DNA of 64,000 nucleotides, from contig NC_016474.1 of NCBI RefSeq assembly GCF_000226095.1, forward strand, positions 4,588,001 to 4,652,000. The letters are read 5' to 3'. This document shows positions 24,700-34,271 of the stretch, piece after piece. Each line of letters begins with the position of its first letter. Within the stretch, counting starts at the first letter, position 1. The notes under the pieces were generated by a model. The model was given only the letters and a program-made list of their open reading frames with translations. It had not been told where the DNA came from and did no database searches. The stretch comes from Thermothelomyces thermophilus ATCC 42464 (lineage: Eukaryota; Ascomycota; Sordariomycetes; Sordariales; Chaetomiaceae). The position numbers were made by a program, and so were the translations under genes.

Positions 24700-26643
24700 T
24701 TACAGCAAAACCTCCAAAAAGTCGTTAAAGTCATCGACCACTCCGAGTCCGGTGACCAAATCGTAACCCCTGACCGCGGACCATCCGACCGAGCTGACCC
24801 CGTCAGGGAACCTGCAGCCCATGCTCTCGCCTACTGTAACATCCCGGAGCACGTTCCTGACCTTTGCCGAGTACAGCAGCGGGTTCAGCCACCCGAGGCT
24901 TGGCTTGCCGGCGCGCATCCGGGCATCGTTGATCAGCGCCACCATGGCCGCCATCACGGGCGTGCTCGCGCTCGTGCCCAGCACCTGGGTGTTGTCGCCC
25001 CCGAGGACGATCTGGAACGCCGACCCGACGGCGCTGATGTCGGGCATGGCCCGGCCGCCGTGGTTGAACAGGCCGATCCTCGTGTCGTTGCTGCGGACCA
25101 GCGCGGCGAGGTACGGCTCGACCACCTCGTCCTGCCAGGCCGGCCGCCCGAAGAAGTCGCTGAACCCGCCGGAGCTGTACGCGGCCCCGGCCACCGGCGG
25201 CCCCACGTTGCTGACCGCCCCGACGGCCGTCACGTACGGGCAGCCGGCCGGGAAGGTGGCGACGAACCGGCGCGCCCCCGTCTCGCGGTCCACGCACCGC
25301 GTCCGGCCCGTGCCCGCCGCCCCGCCGTCGCCCGTGGCCGCCAGCACGGTGGTCCCGCGCGCGGCCAGCGCCGCGAACTGGTCGCACACCCGCCGCGCGT
25401 ACGCCCGCGGCACCCCGACCTCGTCGTCGGCGTAGCTGATGCTCAGCACGTGCGGCAGCTCCCCGTCCGGCTTGGCCAGCAGCGCCTGCAGGAGCTCGAG
25501 GAACGGCTCGTTGTCGCTCTGCGACACGGGAGGCAGCGCCACGCCCGTGCCCGTGCCCGCGTCCAGCATCGTGCCCCGCCCGCCCGTGCTGTAGAAGACC
25601 ACGTTGGCCGGGTACGCGAGCGCCATGGCGTACTCGACGTCGAGCGACGCCTCGAGCCCGGCGTTGCGCGGCGAGTCCTGCGGGTTGGTGCCGTTGTTGA
25701 CGAGCTCGACGGTGAAGTTGTAATAACTATTATTATTATTATTATTATTATTCATCCTCCGCGGCACCGTCGGCGCCAGCGTGTCGAGGAAGAGGTCCAC
25801 GTCCGAGTGGAGCACCCATTGCTCCAGGAACCCGGCCACCCCGAAGCGCACCGGGCTCGGACTCCCGGGCGGGGACGGAGAGTAGGTGATGTTGTAGAGC
25901 TTCTTGATGCAGTCCGGCACCGTCGCCGCTAGACAGGGCAGGTTGGGAAAAGGGTTGATCGTGTTGTCCGGGGTGTCGGGCGTGGGCTTGGGCGCCAGGG
26001 TGCTGCTGCTGCTCGAGATGGCGGATGTGGTGCTTCTGGTGGTGGTCGTCGTCGTCGACGTGATCGTCGAAAAGGGCTTCTTGGTTGGCTTCGGATGCGG
26101 ACGTGGGCGAGGCCGCGGGGGCATGAAGTTGGTGATGGGGTGGACAAAATCGATATAGTCGCACAGCCACGCCGGGATCGTGTAGGACTGCGCCCGCAGC
26201 ACCGGCGCCGCGTTGCTCTCCTCGTATGCGTAGTACCCTAGCTCGGCGTGGAACAGAGTCTTGACCGTTTGGGCCGATGCCTCGAAGCTGATGAGACTGC
26301 CCTGGTTGTGGATGTTCCGGATTCCTTCGGATCTCAGCCAGCCGAGGACCGCGCGACTCGACTGGTCCCCGGGCTGGCGATACTGGGCCACCTCGTCTCG
26401 GCTCAAATGCTGGCCAAATGACGGATGGTCCACGTCCCGGCGCTGGTTGAGCTTGGCCTTTAGTTCCTCGATTCCCGGCTCTTTCAGGGCCACGAAAAGC
26501 GTCATCCGGTCCGAGGCGCTAGCATTTCCCAGGAACACCCATCCGGGCGGTATTCCCTTCGTTTCCTCGAGAATGACTGCAGGGGCGGCGTGCACCAAGG
26601 GGATGACCAAGCCCAGCAGGGGTGCAGGCACAGAATACCGCAT
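24700..26643 (-). CDS. secreted sedolisin (S53 serine-carboxyl peptidase, tripeptidyl-peptidase-like)
   Basis: Acid-active secreted protease made as a proenzyme. Single exon of 647 residues; the ATG at 26643 is followed by a signal peptide (MRYSVPAPLLGLVIPLVHAA), and the open frame upstream begins only with GTG. The prodomain spans about 30-190 with the family blocks HPSFGQHLSRDEV and HAELGYYAY. A Pro/Thr/Ser-rich linker (about 190-240) precedes the catalytic domain. Catalytic residues of the Ser-Glu-Asp triad are seen in GLEASLDVEYA (Glu331, Asp335) and GTSASTPVMAA (Ser558); the oxyanion Asp is in LAATGDGGA. The C-terminal calcium site lies near YDLVTGLGV. An eight-residue poly-Asn run at about residue 300 comes from an ATT microsatellite. 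The C-terminus matches family length. Confidence 0.93.
   Translation of the reverse strand: MRYSVPAPLLGLVIPLVHAAPAVILEETKGIPPGWVFLGNASASDRMTLFVALKEPGIEELKAKLNQRRDVDHPSFGQHLSRDEVAQYRQPGDQSSRAVLGWLRSEGIRNIHNQGSLISFEASAQTVKTLFHAELGYYAYEESNAAPVLRAQSYTIPAWLCDYIDFVHPITNFMPPRPRPRPHPKPTKKPFSTITSTTTTTTRSTTSAISSSSSTLAPKPTPDTPDNTINPFPNLPCLAATVPDCIKKLYNITYSPSPPGSPSPVRFGVAGFLEQWVLHSDVDLFLDTLAPTVPRRMNNNNNNNNSYYNFTVELVNNGTNPQDSPRNAGLEASLDVEYAMALAYPANVVFYSTGGRGTMLDAGTGTGVALPPVSQSDNEPFLELLQALLAKPDGELPHVLSISYADDEVGVPRAYARRVCDQFAALAARGTTVLAATGDGGAAGTGRTRCVDRETGARRFVATFPAGCPYVTAVGAVSNVGPPVAGAAYSSGGFSDFFGRPAWQDEVVEPYLAALVRSNDTRIGLFNHGGRAMPDISAVGSAFQIVLGGDNTQVLGTSASTPVMAAMVALINDARMRAGKPSLGWLNPLLYSAKVRNVLRDVTVGESMGCRFPDGVSSVGWSAVRGYDLVTGLGVVDDFNDFLEVLL
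25730..25752. repeat. ATT microsatellite inside the sedolisin gene
   Basis: About seven ATT triplets, read on the minus strand as AAT, encode the poly-Asn run of the protease. The length is probably polymorphic and stays in frame when units are gained or lost. Confidence 0.85.
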
Positions 26644-27387
26644 GGTTGTCGACCGCTCAACGAATGAACAGACCGGCACTGGTCTCGTTGTCGGCTAGAT
26701 CTCCTGGCAAATCTTTGGTGGGGGGGGGGGGGGGGCAAGATGCGAGGTTGCGACCGCAGTTATACGCCGGTCGCAGCCTGTCCCTTCGTCGTTGAAGGTG
26801 ATCCTTGTGCATCGTTGCGGACTGGGTCCTTCACCAAGACGGGAGGACTTATGGCGTTCTTCTGGGCATTGTCATATCAAACTTGATATATTAGCTAGTG
26901 GGGCGAGCCGTGTGCTCATGACGGTGTGAAGCTCGGCGTAATATGTATTGGCCATCTGGGGAACGGAAGGACCGCGGTTGTGGGTGGGGGACGCTTACAC
27001 TCGGTGACCCCTGGACATGGGCGAAGTTGCCGTCCTTTGGTTTTCGGAGCGCTTTCCAGAACGATAATGCCAAATTCAGCCGCCAACCCCGAACCAGATC
27101 TCACCCTTTCTTGCACCTCCCCTCATTGGTCGACAATGGTAGCATTGTTCCCGTTTCGATATTGTGCTCAGCCACATAGCTCCCGTGTCGACTCGAGCGC
27201 CAACATCTTCCGTCCAAATTCTCCGGCTGCGTGTCCGTTACCAGCGTTGTGGCATGCCTCCCTTGGCATGTCGAGTCCCTTCCCGGTGGCAAGGCAGGTC
27301 TTGTGACAGTAGGAATCGGAGATGGCCGCGTGACTCGGCCTCCGATATCCCCGGAGATCGGCTGCCGGACCCAAGAACGAAGTGGCA
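26644..27387. other. intergenic, sedolisin promoter
   Basis: Upstream of the protease start and downstream of the antiporter stop. It holds a run of about 17 G at 26719-26735, within about 90 bp of the protease ATG. No gene is seen. Confidence 0.6.
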
Positions 27388-29117
27388 TCATGTCAAGGCT
27401 GCCCTCGTACTCATCCCGGTTGAGTCTCCCGTCGGTTCGGCCGCCGCATCGACCTCAATATCAGACCCGTGTTCTGCTTGGACGCCCCAACGAGGGTTTT
27501 CGGCGATGCTTGTGCCGACCCGCTTGAGCAAGATGCCCACCAGCACAGGGCCGATGATGGTATTGAGAACGATGGCCCAGACGCCAATGACGAAGGCCTT
27601 TTGAGTCAAAAATGGCGTTTCATTGAGGCCGATTTGGATGATCAGTAGACCAATTTCACCGCGTGCCACCATGGCAGCACCGAGCAGCGTGGCGGGCGCC
27701 CAGCTAGAGCCAACCCCAACACCATCGGGCCTCTTCTCCGACGATCTCTTCCTGATCCTGTGGAAGATGAAGTCCCAAATCGGCACCACTATGCCAACAA
27801 GAAGCTTCCCAAACACCATGAGTAAGGTGTAAACGACACCCTTCCAGATGATCTCGCCCGTCCACAACTCCACGAACGGGATGGCGAAACCGATCGAGGC
27901 GAAAAACAAGGGTTGGAAGACATATCTTTGCGGCGGCCCCAAGTAGTGTTCGAAGGAGTCTGCGAACCCACGAGGTTCGCCCGCTCCCTCTATCTGCTCA
28001 GCCCTCCCGCCCCCAGGCAGGCTACTCACGAAGGCGCCAGCCAGAAACGCGCCAAACAGCACTGACGCGCCCGCACAGGCGGCGATCGCAACAAATGCGC
28101 ACAAAACGACGGCCATGAGGAGGAAGTTGACCACCCGCGCGGCCCCGGCTCCGGCGGGGACACGAGGAGCGAAGAAGCGCCGGTACAGCGGGCCGGCGGC
28201 GAAGCGAGCCACGGCGGGCGTCAGGAGCGCCATCAGCGCGCTCGCGAGTACGGGGCGGCCGATGACCCAGCCCAGGCTGGTGGTGGTGGTCGCCGTCGTC
28301 GCTTCCGAGCCGCCACCGCCACCGCCACCGCCACCGCCGGCGGCGGCTATCCCGCGGAGGTTGTGAATGACGCTGACCAGCACCAGGCCGCACACGTCGT
28401 CGAGGACTGCGGCGCTGACGAGGACGGTGCCGACGCGGGTCTGAGAGAAGTCGACCGGCGCCGGGGCGGCGTGGTCGCCGCCTTGGTTGCTGCCCTTGCC
28501 CTTGGATTGGGTTCTGGAGGCGCTCGACAGGACGACAAAGGTGGTGCCGAGGGAGGTGGAGCAGAGGGATGTCCCGACTATGAAGGCCTCCAGAGCGGCT
28601 TGAAGAGCGGGATGGTTGTTTGTGTTAGCTTTGGAATTTGGAAACTGGTGGTTGGTCCGGTGGGTGCTGTATTACCGTGATGCAAGCCAGCGTAGAAGAA
28701 CGCAAACGACAAGGCGATGGGAGTGAGCACGCCGACCAGGGCTGCGACAAGGCTGAGAAGGAGGTTCTGGCGAAGCAGGTCGAGACGAATGGTGAGCCCC
28801 CCTGCTGACGATTAATTAGCAGCAGCGGGAGAAAGAAGAGGAGGTGGGCGGCTATGCGGCTATAAGGAGGCCAGGCGACCACGCAAGCGCATACGCATAC
28901 CTTCAAAGATGATCAGGATCAGGCCTAAGTAGCCCAATGCGAGAAAGGTCTCTTTCCATGGGAGGGCCAAGATGTTGGCGATGGGCACGCCGTAGATGAG
29001 GCCGACAATGATGTGCCCAATCAGCGAGGCGCGGACGACCTTATCGGCCAGCCATTCTGCAACGGCGAGGAACAGAAAGAAGGATATGAGGGTAAGAATT
29101 TCGATTACTATTGTCAT
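27388..29117 (-). CDS. CPA2-type monovalent cation/proton antiporter
   Basis: Multi-pass membrane protein of the Na+/H+ exchanger superfamily, expected to swap Na+ or K+ for protons at the plasma membrane or an organelle. Three exons: 28901-29117, 28676-28801 and 27388-28598. The product is 517 residues with about 12 hydrophobic segments. Exon 1 carries ASLIGHIIVGLIYGVPIANI, the first conserved inverted-repeat helix. Exon 3 has IVGTSLCSTSLGTTFVVL and VSAAVLDDVCGLVLVS; paired acidic residues are the ion-binding signature of electrogenic members. Further on are FGAFLAGAFVSSLP, FFASIGFAIPF and MVARGEIGLLIIQIGL. A loop after VLVSVIHNLRG has a ten-Gly run encoded by a CCGCCA/CCACCG tract. No cytosolic regulatory domain is present, unlike yeast Kha1. 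The closest named relatives are fungal sodium/hydrogen exchanger 3-type proteins. Confidence 0.9.
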
Positions 29118-29728
29118 ACACTTGATTAGAATAGAATTGATGAATTTCCGGGACTGAAGGGTTCTGCAAAATTAATACCGCTCGGCTCATGATAAGATAG
29201 GTACGCGCGCGATGTGCCGCTTCCGTCGGCGGCCATGGTGCGTACGGTGATGTTCCGCGGACTCCAGCTTGGTTGTCGTCGCACCTCTCTTCGGGTGCGC
29301 TAAGGATACACAATGTGTTAGGTCAGTTGTGTTGGATGTCGAATTGAGCTTGTTGCTGTTGTTGAAATTGCGATTCGACGACTCCGTAGTCCAAGGAAAA
29401 AAGACCAGTACCCACAGCAGTAGAACCCCAACCCTCTATTCGCCCCTGCATGGTGGTATATGACCGCCCAGACTAATTAAGGGGAAAGTGAAGAAGGCAA
29501 CTTTAATGTTGTAGCCATCTAAAGTCATTTTCCAAATAGATCTTGATGATAATTAATAATATCGGAATCACCGGTCGGCGTCCTCCTATGGCAGCAGAAC
29601 AATGAAACAAATAACCATCTTTAATAGGGTATCCGACAATTGCTATAAACTTGCATGAGAAAGCAAAGAAGAAAAACTCAAGAGACATCCCCGCCTTAAT
29701 CGATATTGAGTTTTGGTCGGCATACTTT
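29118..29728. other. intergenic, antiporter promoter
   Basis: Between the antiporter ATG and the end of the next minus-strand gene. AT-rich near 29520-29650. No gene is seen. Confidence 0.6.
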
Positions 29729-30857
29729 TCAAATCCAAAGAAGCTGCAGCAGAAGCACAACAAGACCCAGCGAGTTGACGACTAAGCGTCCAGATCCGGC
29801 GGTCACAATGAAACTGGTCGTTGTGGAATTGTAATAGATCTATCAGGTAGTCAGCACGATAGACTGATGGATGAGCCTTGCGATCAATGGGTATGTGCAA
29901 ACGTACGGGTGGCGTGTAAGCTGCTGAAGTTGGGAAGGGAGGGTCCGTCACCGTGCCTGGCCACGACGTGCTGCTCGGCGGGAAGCTGCTTGACAAGGAC
30001 GTTGAGGGAGCACATCCCGGGCCCGGCATTGTCACTGTCACTGTCACGGTGGGTGCGGGGACGCCGACGGTGGATATCACGGTTGTCGTCGCCCAGGAGG
30101 TCACCGTGGATGCGGGGCATTGTGACGCAGTCGTCGTGGAGAGTGTTTCCCCACCAGTAACTGTCTGACTGGATCCCGTGTGTGTGGCGGAGCCAGAGGA
30201 GGAGGAGCTTGATGTCGGGGATGACGTGCTGCTTGCGCGCGTCGGAGAGCTCGTCGCCGTGGTCGCGTGAGGGACGCCGCATTCCTCGAGACTTTGGCCC
30301 TACGCCATCATTAGCAGGAGGAATCATCGGGGATAAGGATGGGTATGTAATTATTATCTCGGCTTACATCCTCACAGCACCACACTCTGCCTTCAAATTG
30401 CTCCCAGGCGCAGTAGTAGCCACTGTCACAGGCGCCTGCGGGCTCAAGTCAGCTCCGAGACACAGCAACAGCCGTTGGTGGTGTTTCGGAACAACGCACG
30501 TCCAGACCCGTTCTCGCAACAAGTTTGGTTCAGGTCGACCCGGTTGTAGCAAAACAACGAGAGGCTCGTCGAAGCCTGGCAGGACTCCCAATTCGGACCG
30601 CAGGCGTCCTCGCAGGTCTGCCTAGGGTTAGCACAAAACTGAGTCGTTTCCTCGGACTCTTTCAGGCACCGTCAAATACTCACCCGTCCAGTTCCGCAAC
30701 TCCCAAACTCAGGGCTATAGCCGGGCGGCGATAACTGACGGCGGTAGATATTGTTGGCTGCTAGATTTGCGCCGGGTGTGTTCCATCTAAAGAACTCGTA
30801 GGTCTCGGCTGAGACGATACCAACGAGCCCTGCAATGACAGCTGCGTTCCACCACAT
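29729..30857 (-). CDS. Cys-rich, Ser/Thr-rich GPI-type surface protein
   Basis: Five exons: 30684-30857, 30500-30617, 30368-30435, 29907-30299 and 29729-29839. The four introns are 64-68 nt and every phase closes, giving 287 residues. The N-terminus is a signal peptide (MWWNAAVIAGLVGIVSA). Residues about 50-125 form a cysteine-dense module with blocks such as CEDACGPNWESC, NQTCCENGSGRACDSGYYC and WCCEDGQSLEEC, a pattern common in uncharacterised ascomycete secreted proteins. Residues about 130-250 are Ser/Thr-rich, like heavily O-glycosylated wall stalks. The protein ends in a hydrophobic tail (LGLVVLLLQLLWI) with small residues before it (TAGSG), which fits a GPI signal; a plain membrane anchor is the alternative. 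It probably sits at the cell surface. Function is unknown. Confidence 0.85.
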
Positions 30858-31838
30858 GTTCTTTCTCTTTTTCGTCTTTTTTTCTTTTTGTTGGTTTTCT
30901 TTTCTCCTTTGTTTCTCTCTTTCTCTTTTTTTTTTTTTTTTTTTTTTGCTTCGAGGTCGAGATGGTCACTGGGGCCTTGGAGAACGCAAGCGGAGAAGGT
31001 TGAGCTTGTAAGGTTACTTGGAGCTCCCGGTCGGTGGATCTCTTTGTGAGAACATGCAAGTGATCATGCCTTTGAGTCTCCCGTGGCGGTCTTTGATGGG
31101 CTGGCAGTAGTGTGCGTGGAAAGTGTGCCTGGCAGCAAGGGCCCAACCAACCCCGCTGGTCGGCTGCCAGCCCCATCAATCGTCAATTCTGAGTTGTCCA
31201 TCGGCGAGCGGTGAGTTGTCCGCCATGCTAAGACGACCTCGGATTCTGCATGATTGGGCACTTGGCCGATCGGGCAAGAGTCGCGCCAAGCCACGAACGA
31301 ATCTTTTGCGTGTAGGTGCCCAATCAGGGTTGTGAGGCATGCAAGCTGCATCACTCGATGCCTTCTTTCGGCTTCGCTATTGAGCATCTTCACCAGGGGT
31401 TTTGCGTTGGGTGTCGCATTGGGCTGCAGATGCCAGTCATGTCACACTGCAAAGCTGGCAAAAACCCTCAGTTGATCGTTCATGTGGTTGGAGGCTAGAA
31501 TGCAGGGTCCCCGCATGCCGGTAATTACTTCCATCGCAGCTTGGGGCAGAGTCGTCATGCATTTCTCAAATCATCGCCCTGGTCTCGCTTGTCGTGTGGT
31601 CTTTGCTGCTTCTCGTTCTTCATGTGCGAATAATCATTGAACAGACGAGAGCATGTATCCCTAAACCTGTTAAACCCGTCATTGCGGCTGTCCAGTCCTC
31701 GGTCTCTGCGCGTTTCGAATTCGAAGCGAACGAATTGCAACACCGTTACTATTTACTCGGTAATTTCACCGCAACCGAAGCCGTCGAGGAGGGTGAAGTT
31801 CTTTGACTAAGGATCGCGGAAGAAACCTTGGCGACGCG
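30858..31838. other. divergent intergenic region
   Basis: Lies between the start of the surface-protein gene (-) and that of the membrane-protein gene (+), so it probably holds both promoters. A T-rich tract at about 30884-30948, including about 22 T in a row, stands just upstream of the minus-strand ATG. No gene is seen. Confidence 0.55.
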
Positions 31839-33581
31839 ATGGGGTACTTCGTGGGTGTCACCAGCACCGGTTTCGTCGGTACCGGCGAGATGAGCGCGGT
31901 GACGTCGTACATGCCGTGCCACATCTTTGGCGACCAGATGCTCATCGGCGCCGGAATCCGAATCGGATTTTACCTCTTGTATGCCGCCGCCATCGTCGCC
32001 GTGCTGTTTGGCGTCGACAAGCAATTCCGCCTCTGGCACGGCGCGTGGGGCATCCTCGCGCTGTCCCTCTTCACCGCCATGTTCTTGAACGCTGTCGACT
32101 CCAACCTCATCATCATAGACTACGCCGTTCTGATCCACCTGGTGCTGTGGTACCCTGTTTACTTCGTCATCACTGTTCTGTTCCGGCAAGCTCTGGTCGT
32201 CGACAGCAAAGACCGCCCGAAATCAGACGCGGAGTACTTGGAACGACTGCAGCGATGCCGACGGGTCGCAGTGACGCGACTCGACGTGGAGCGAGCTCGT
32301 GCTTACGCCGACGTTCTCAAGGCATTTGCCCTCCACGCGGCCGAAGAGGAGGCGTTGGCGGAGCACGACAATGCCCAAGCGGCTCTCGGCCGCGCGATCC
32401 ACCACTTCGTCTCGCACTGGCACGAGCAGATCGAGGTCCGAGACGGCCGAAGCAGCGAGGATGTCCAGATCGACGGAGGAGCCGTGACCACGGTCTACAA
32501 CACGGAACTGATCCAGGAGATCGCGGCCGCCCCAACCCGCGCTGATATCGACAAGCTCCGGGACCTCTACGTCGCCGCCCTGGTCCACTCGCAGCAGTCC
32601 GTGGCCGAAGCCCGGGCGACGGAGCAGGAGGTTGCGCTCATCGCCTCCGAAGAGCTGCGCATCAGGCGGCGCGCGCGGGCGCCAAAACACTCGCTGCGGC
32701 ACTTCCTCCTGACGACGAGCTACAAGGACCAACTCACGGCGGCCCTCGGCCTCCTGATCTGGTCCGCCTTCATGTTCGGCACCGCCGCCCTCAACTGGCC
32801 CCTGTTGCACAACGGAAACAAGCCCGGCGGGACCTGCGACAACGTGCCGACCGTCTACTTTGTCCTGGCGCCCAAGAAGCCCTTTGCCGACCCCGGCTTC
32901 ACCACCTTCCTGCGCATCTGGACGGTCGGCGTGTGCCTCGTCGCGGTCGTCACCACGGCGCTGGGGCTGTTCATCCTGACCGTCAGCCTACTCGGCCCGA
33001 CCGCGGTCGGTCTGCGCCCCTGGTGGCGGCGGCGGAAGGGGGACAAGAAGAGGTCGGTCGAGGACGGCCCGCGCTCCGACGTCGCCGCCGCCGCCGCCGA
33101 CCCGCGCTCGGCGCGGGGGTACTCGCACAAGGCGCGCGGGCGCCACACGCAAGAGATCCTCGCTTGCCTGCACCACAGCGAGACGCGCTCGGTGGAGCAC
33201 CGGTACCGGAGCCGGACCACGGCGCCGGCGCGGTTCAGCCTGTGGACCGTCCCCTGGGCCGTCCTGCTGGCCGTCCTGCTCGTCGTCACGGTCGTCTGCG
33301 CCGAGCTGACCGTCACGCGGCAGGGCGAGAGGAACAACGTGCCGCTCGACTTTGCCCGGCCGCCGCTCCGCGAGACGTCCGAGATCTTGGCCTTCTTGAT
33401 CGGCCTGTACGCTCTCATCGTGACCTTGCTGAGCGTGGTTGGCGCGTTTGCCGCGGCGGTCCTGCGGAATCGCCGTCGCAAGAACAGCGTCCGAGGGGAG
33501 GAGGAGGGCCATCATCACGATCACGACGGGGAAAAGGGGCGGGGGGCGAAGGAATCGGTGCAGCCAGGTTTGGCATACTAG
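31839..33581 (+). CDS. multi-pass integral membrane protein of unknown function
   Basis: About 580 residues from the ATG at 31839; the open frame extends 12 codons upstream only from TTG, and an upstream exon cannot be excluded. The N-terminal block PCHIFGDQMLIGAGIRIGFY recalls a fungal membrane family whose members start with a (D/G)xxGxGIRxGxYLQ-like motif before the first helix. Seven or eight hydrophobic segments are visible: two or three near 45-120, one at about 310 (LTAALGLLIWSAFMFGTAAL), one or two at about 365-390, one at about 475 and one near 530. A long charged helical region (about 125-290) separates the halves and probably forms a cytoplasmic coiled coil. The C-terminus is His/Asp/Lys-rich. 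I cannot assign a transport or enzyme role. Confidence 0.8.
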   Translation: MGYFVGVTSTGFVGTGEMSAVTSYMPCHIFGDQMLIGAGIRIGFYLLYAAAIVAVLFGVDKQFRLWHGAWGILALSLFTAMFLNAVDSNLIIIDYAVLIHLVLWYPVYFVITVLFRQALVVDSKDRPKSDAEYLERLQRCRRVAVTRLDVERARAYADVLKAFALHAAEEEALAEHDNAQAALGRAIHHFVSHWHEQIEVRDGRSSEDVQIDGGAVTTVYNTELIQEIAAAPTRADIDKLRDLYVAALVHSQQSVAEARATEQEVALIASEELRIRRRARAPKHSLRHFLLTTSYKDQLTAALGLLIWSAFMFGTAALNWPLLHNGNKPGGTCDNVPTVYFVLAPKKPFADPGFTTFLRIWTVGVCLVAVVTTALGLFILTVSLLGPTAVGLRPWWRRRKGDKKRSVEDGPRSDVAAAAADPRSARGYSHKARGRHTQEILACLHHSETRSVEHRYRSRTTAPARFSLWTVPWAVLLAVLLVVTVVCAELTVTRQGERNNVPLDFARPPLRETSEILAFLIGLYALIVTLLSVVGAFAAAVLRNRRRKNSVRGEEEGHHHDHDGEKGRGAKESVQPGLAY

Positions 33582-33637
33582 ATTTTTTTTTTTTTTTGCC
33601 TTGTCCTTTGTTTTCCCTCTTTTGTTTTTGTCCAGGA

Positions 33638-34271
33638 GCAATTTCGACTGGGTCAGGAGCCTTGGCGCCGTCCAGGTCTTTGACTACAAGGATCCAGATG
33701 TTACCGAGAGAGTTGCCGCAGAGCTCGATAAGGGCGAATTTGCAGGTGTCTTCATGGCGGCAGCGTTGAAGGAGGGCAATGTCGCCGCGTGGAAGTTCGC
33801 CGCAGCCTCCAAGCAGACGGTAATTAGGCGATTCCCTGTTGTACCCTGTCTAAACACTGCTTAACTACAGTACGAGAGTTGCTGACAGTGTTGCTCCTAC
33901 ATGATAATAGTTCAAGTTCGCATCGTTCTGTTATATCGATGACTTGGGTGAGGTCCCGAAGGGCGTAGATGTTAAGCAGCTGCAGCCCGGGAGTTTCAAG
34001 GCGTTCCCCGACTGTTGGTTTTGAAACAACTGATGCCACCTTTGGGGGATACCTGCCCGAAGCTCTGGCCAAGGGAGCCTACAAGGTCCCCCCCCAACCC
34101 CTGGTGGTCAACAGGAAGGGCCTGGAAGGAATCCAGGAGACCGTCAACCTCCGGCGCCTCATCACCGAGAAGGGTCACGAAGGGGTCAAGGAGGCCATCA
34201 ACCGCGCGAGAGGAAACATGGAGGAAGACCGGGGGGAATCGTCGATCAAGCTCGTTGTCGAGCGACCGTAA
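33638..34271 (+). pseudogene. 3' remnant of a medium-chain zinc-type dehydrogenase
   Basis: Only the C-terminal third of a medium-chain dehydrogenase/reductase is present. It opens right after a pyrimidine-rich TTTGTCCAG, a good splice acceptor, with SNFDWVRSLGAVQVFDYKDP, a block that in the family follows the Rossmann NAD(P) motif. EFAGVFMAAALKEGNVAAW follows, then an intron (GTAATT at about 33820 to AATAG at 33910) and FKFASFCYIDDLGEVP. Near 34015-34025 the frame shifts, after which GGYLPEALAKGAY, PPQPLVVNRKGLEGIQETV and IKLVVERP complete the C-terminus. The catalytic and cofactor-binding first two-thirds are missing; the membrane-protein gene occupies that place. The upstream part was therefore probably lost through a rearrangement. 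Confidence 0.75.

Noticed and set aside
33560-33640. splicing of the membrane-protein gene into the dehydrogenase remnant
   Set aside because: A donor-like GTTTGG near 33569 and the acceptor at 33637 give the wrong phase for the dehydrogenase frame, so a functional fusion is not supported.
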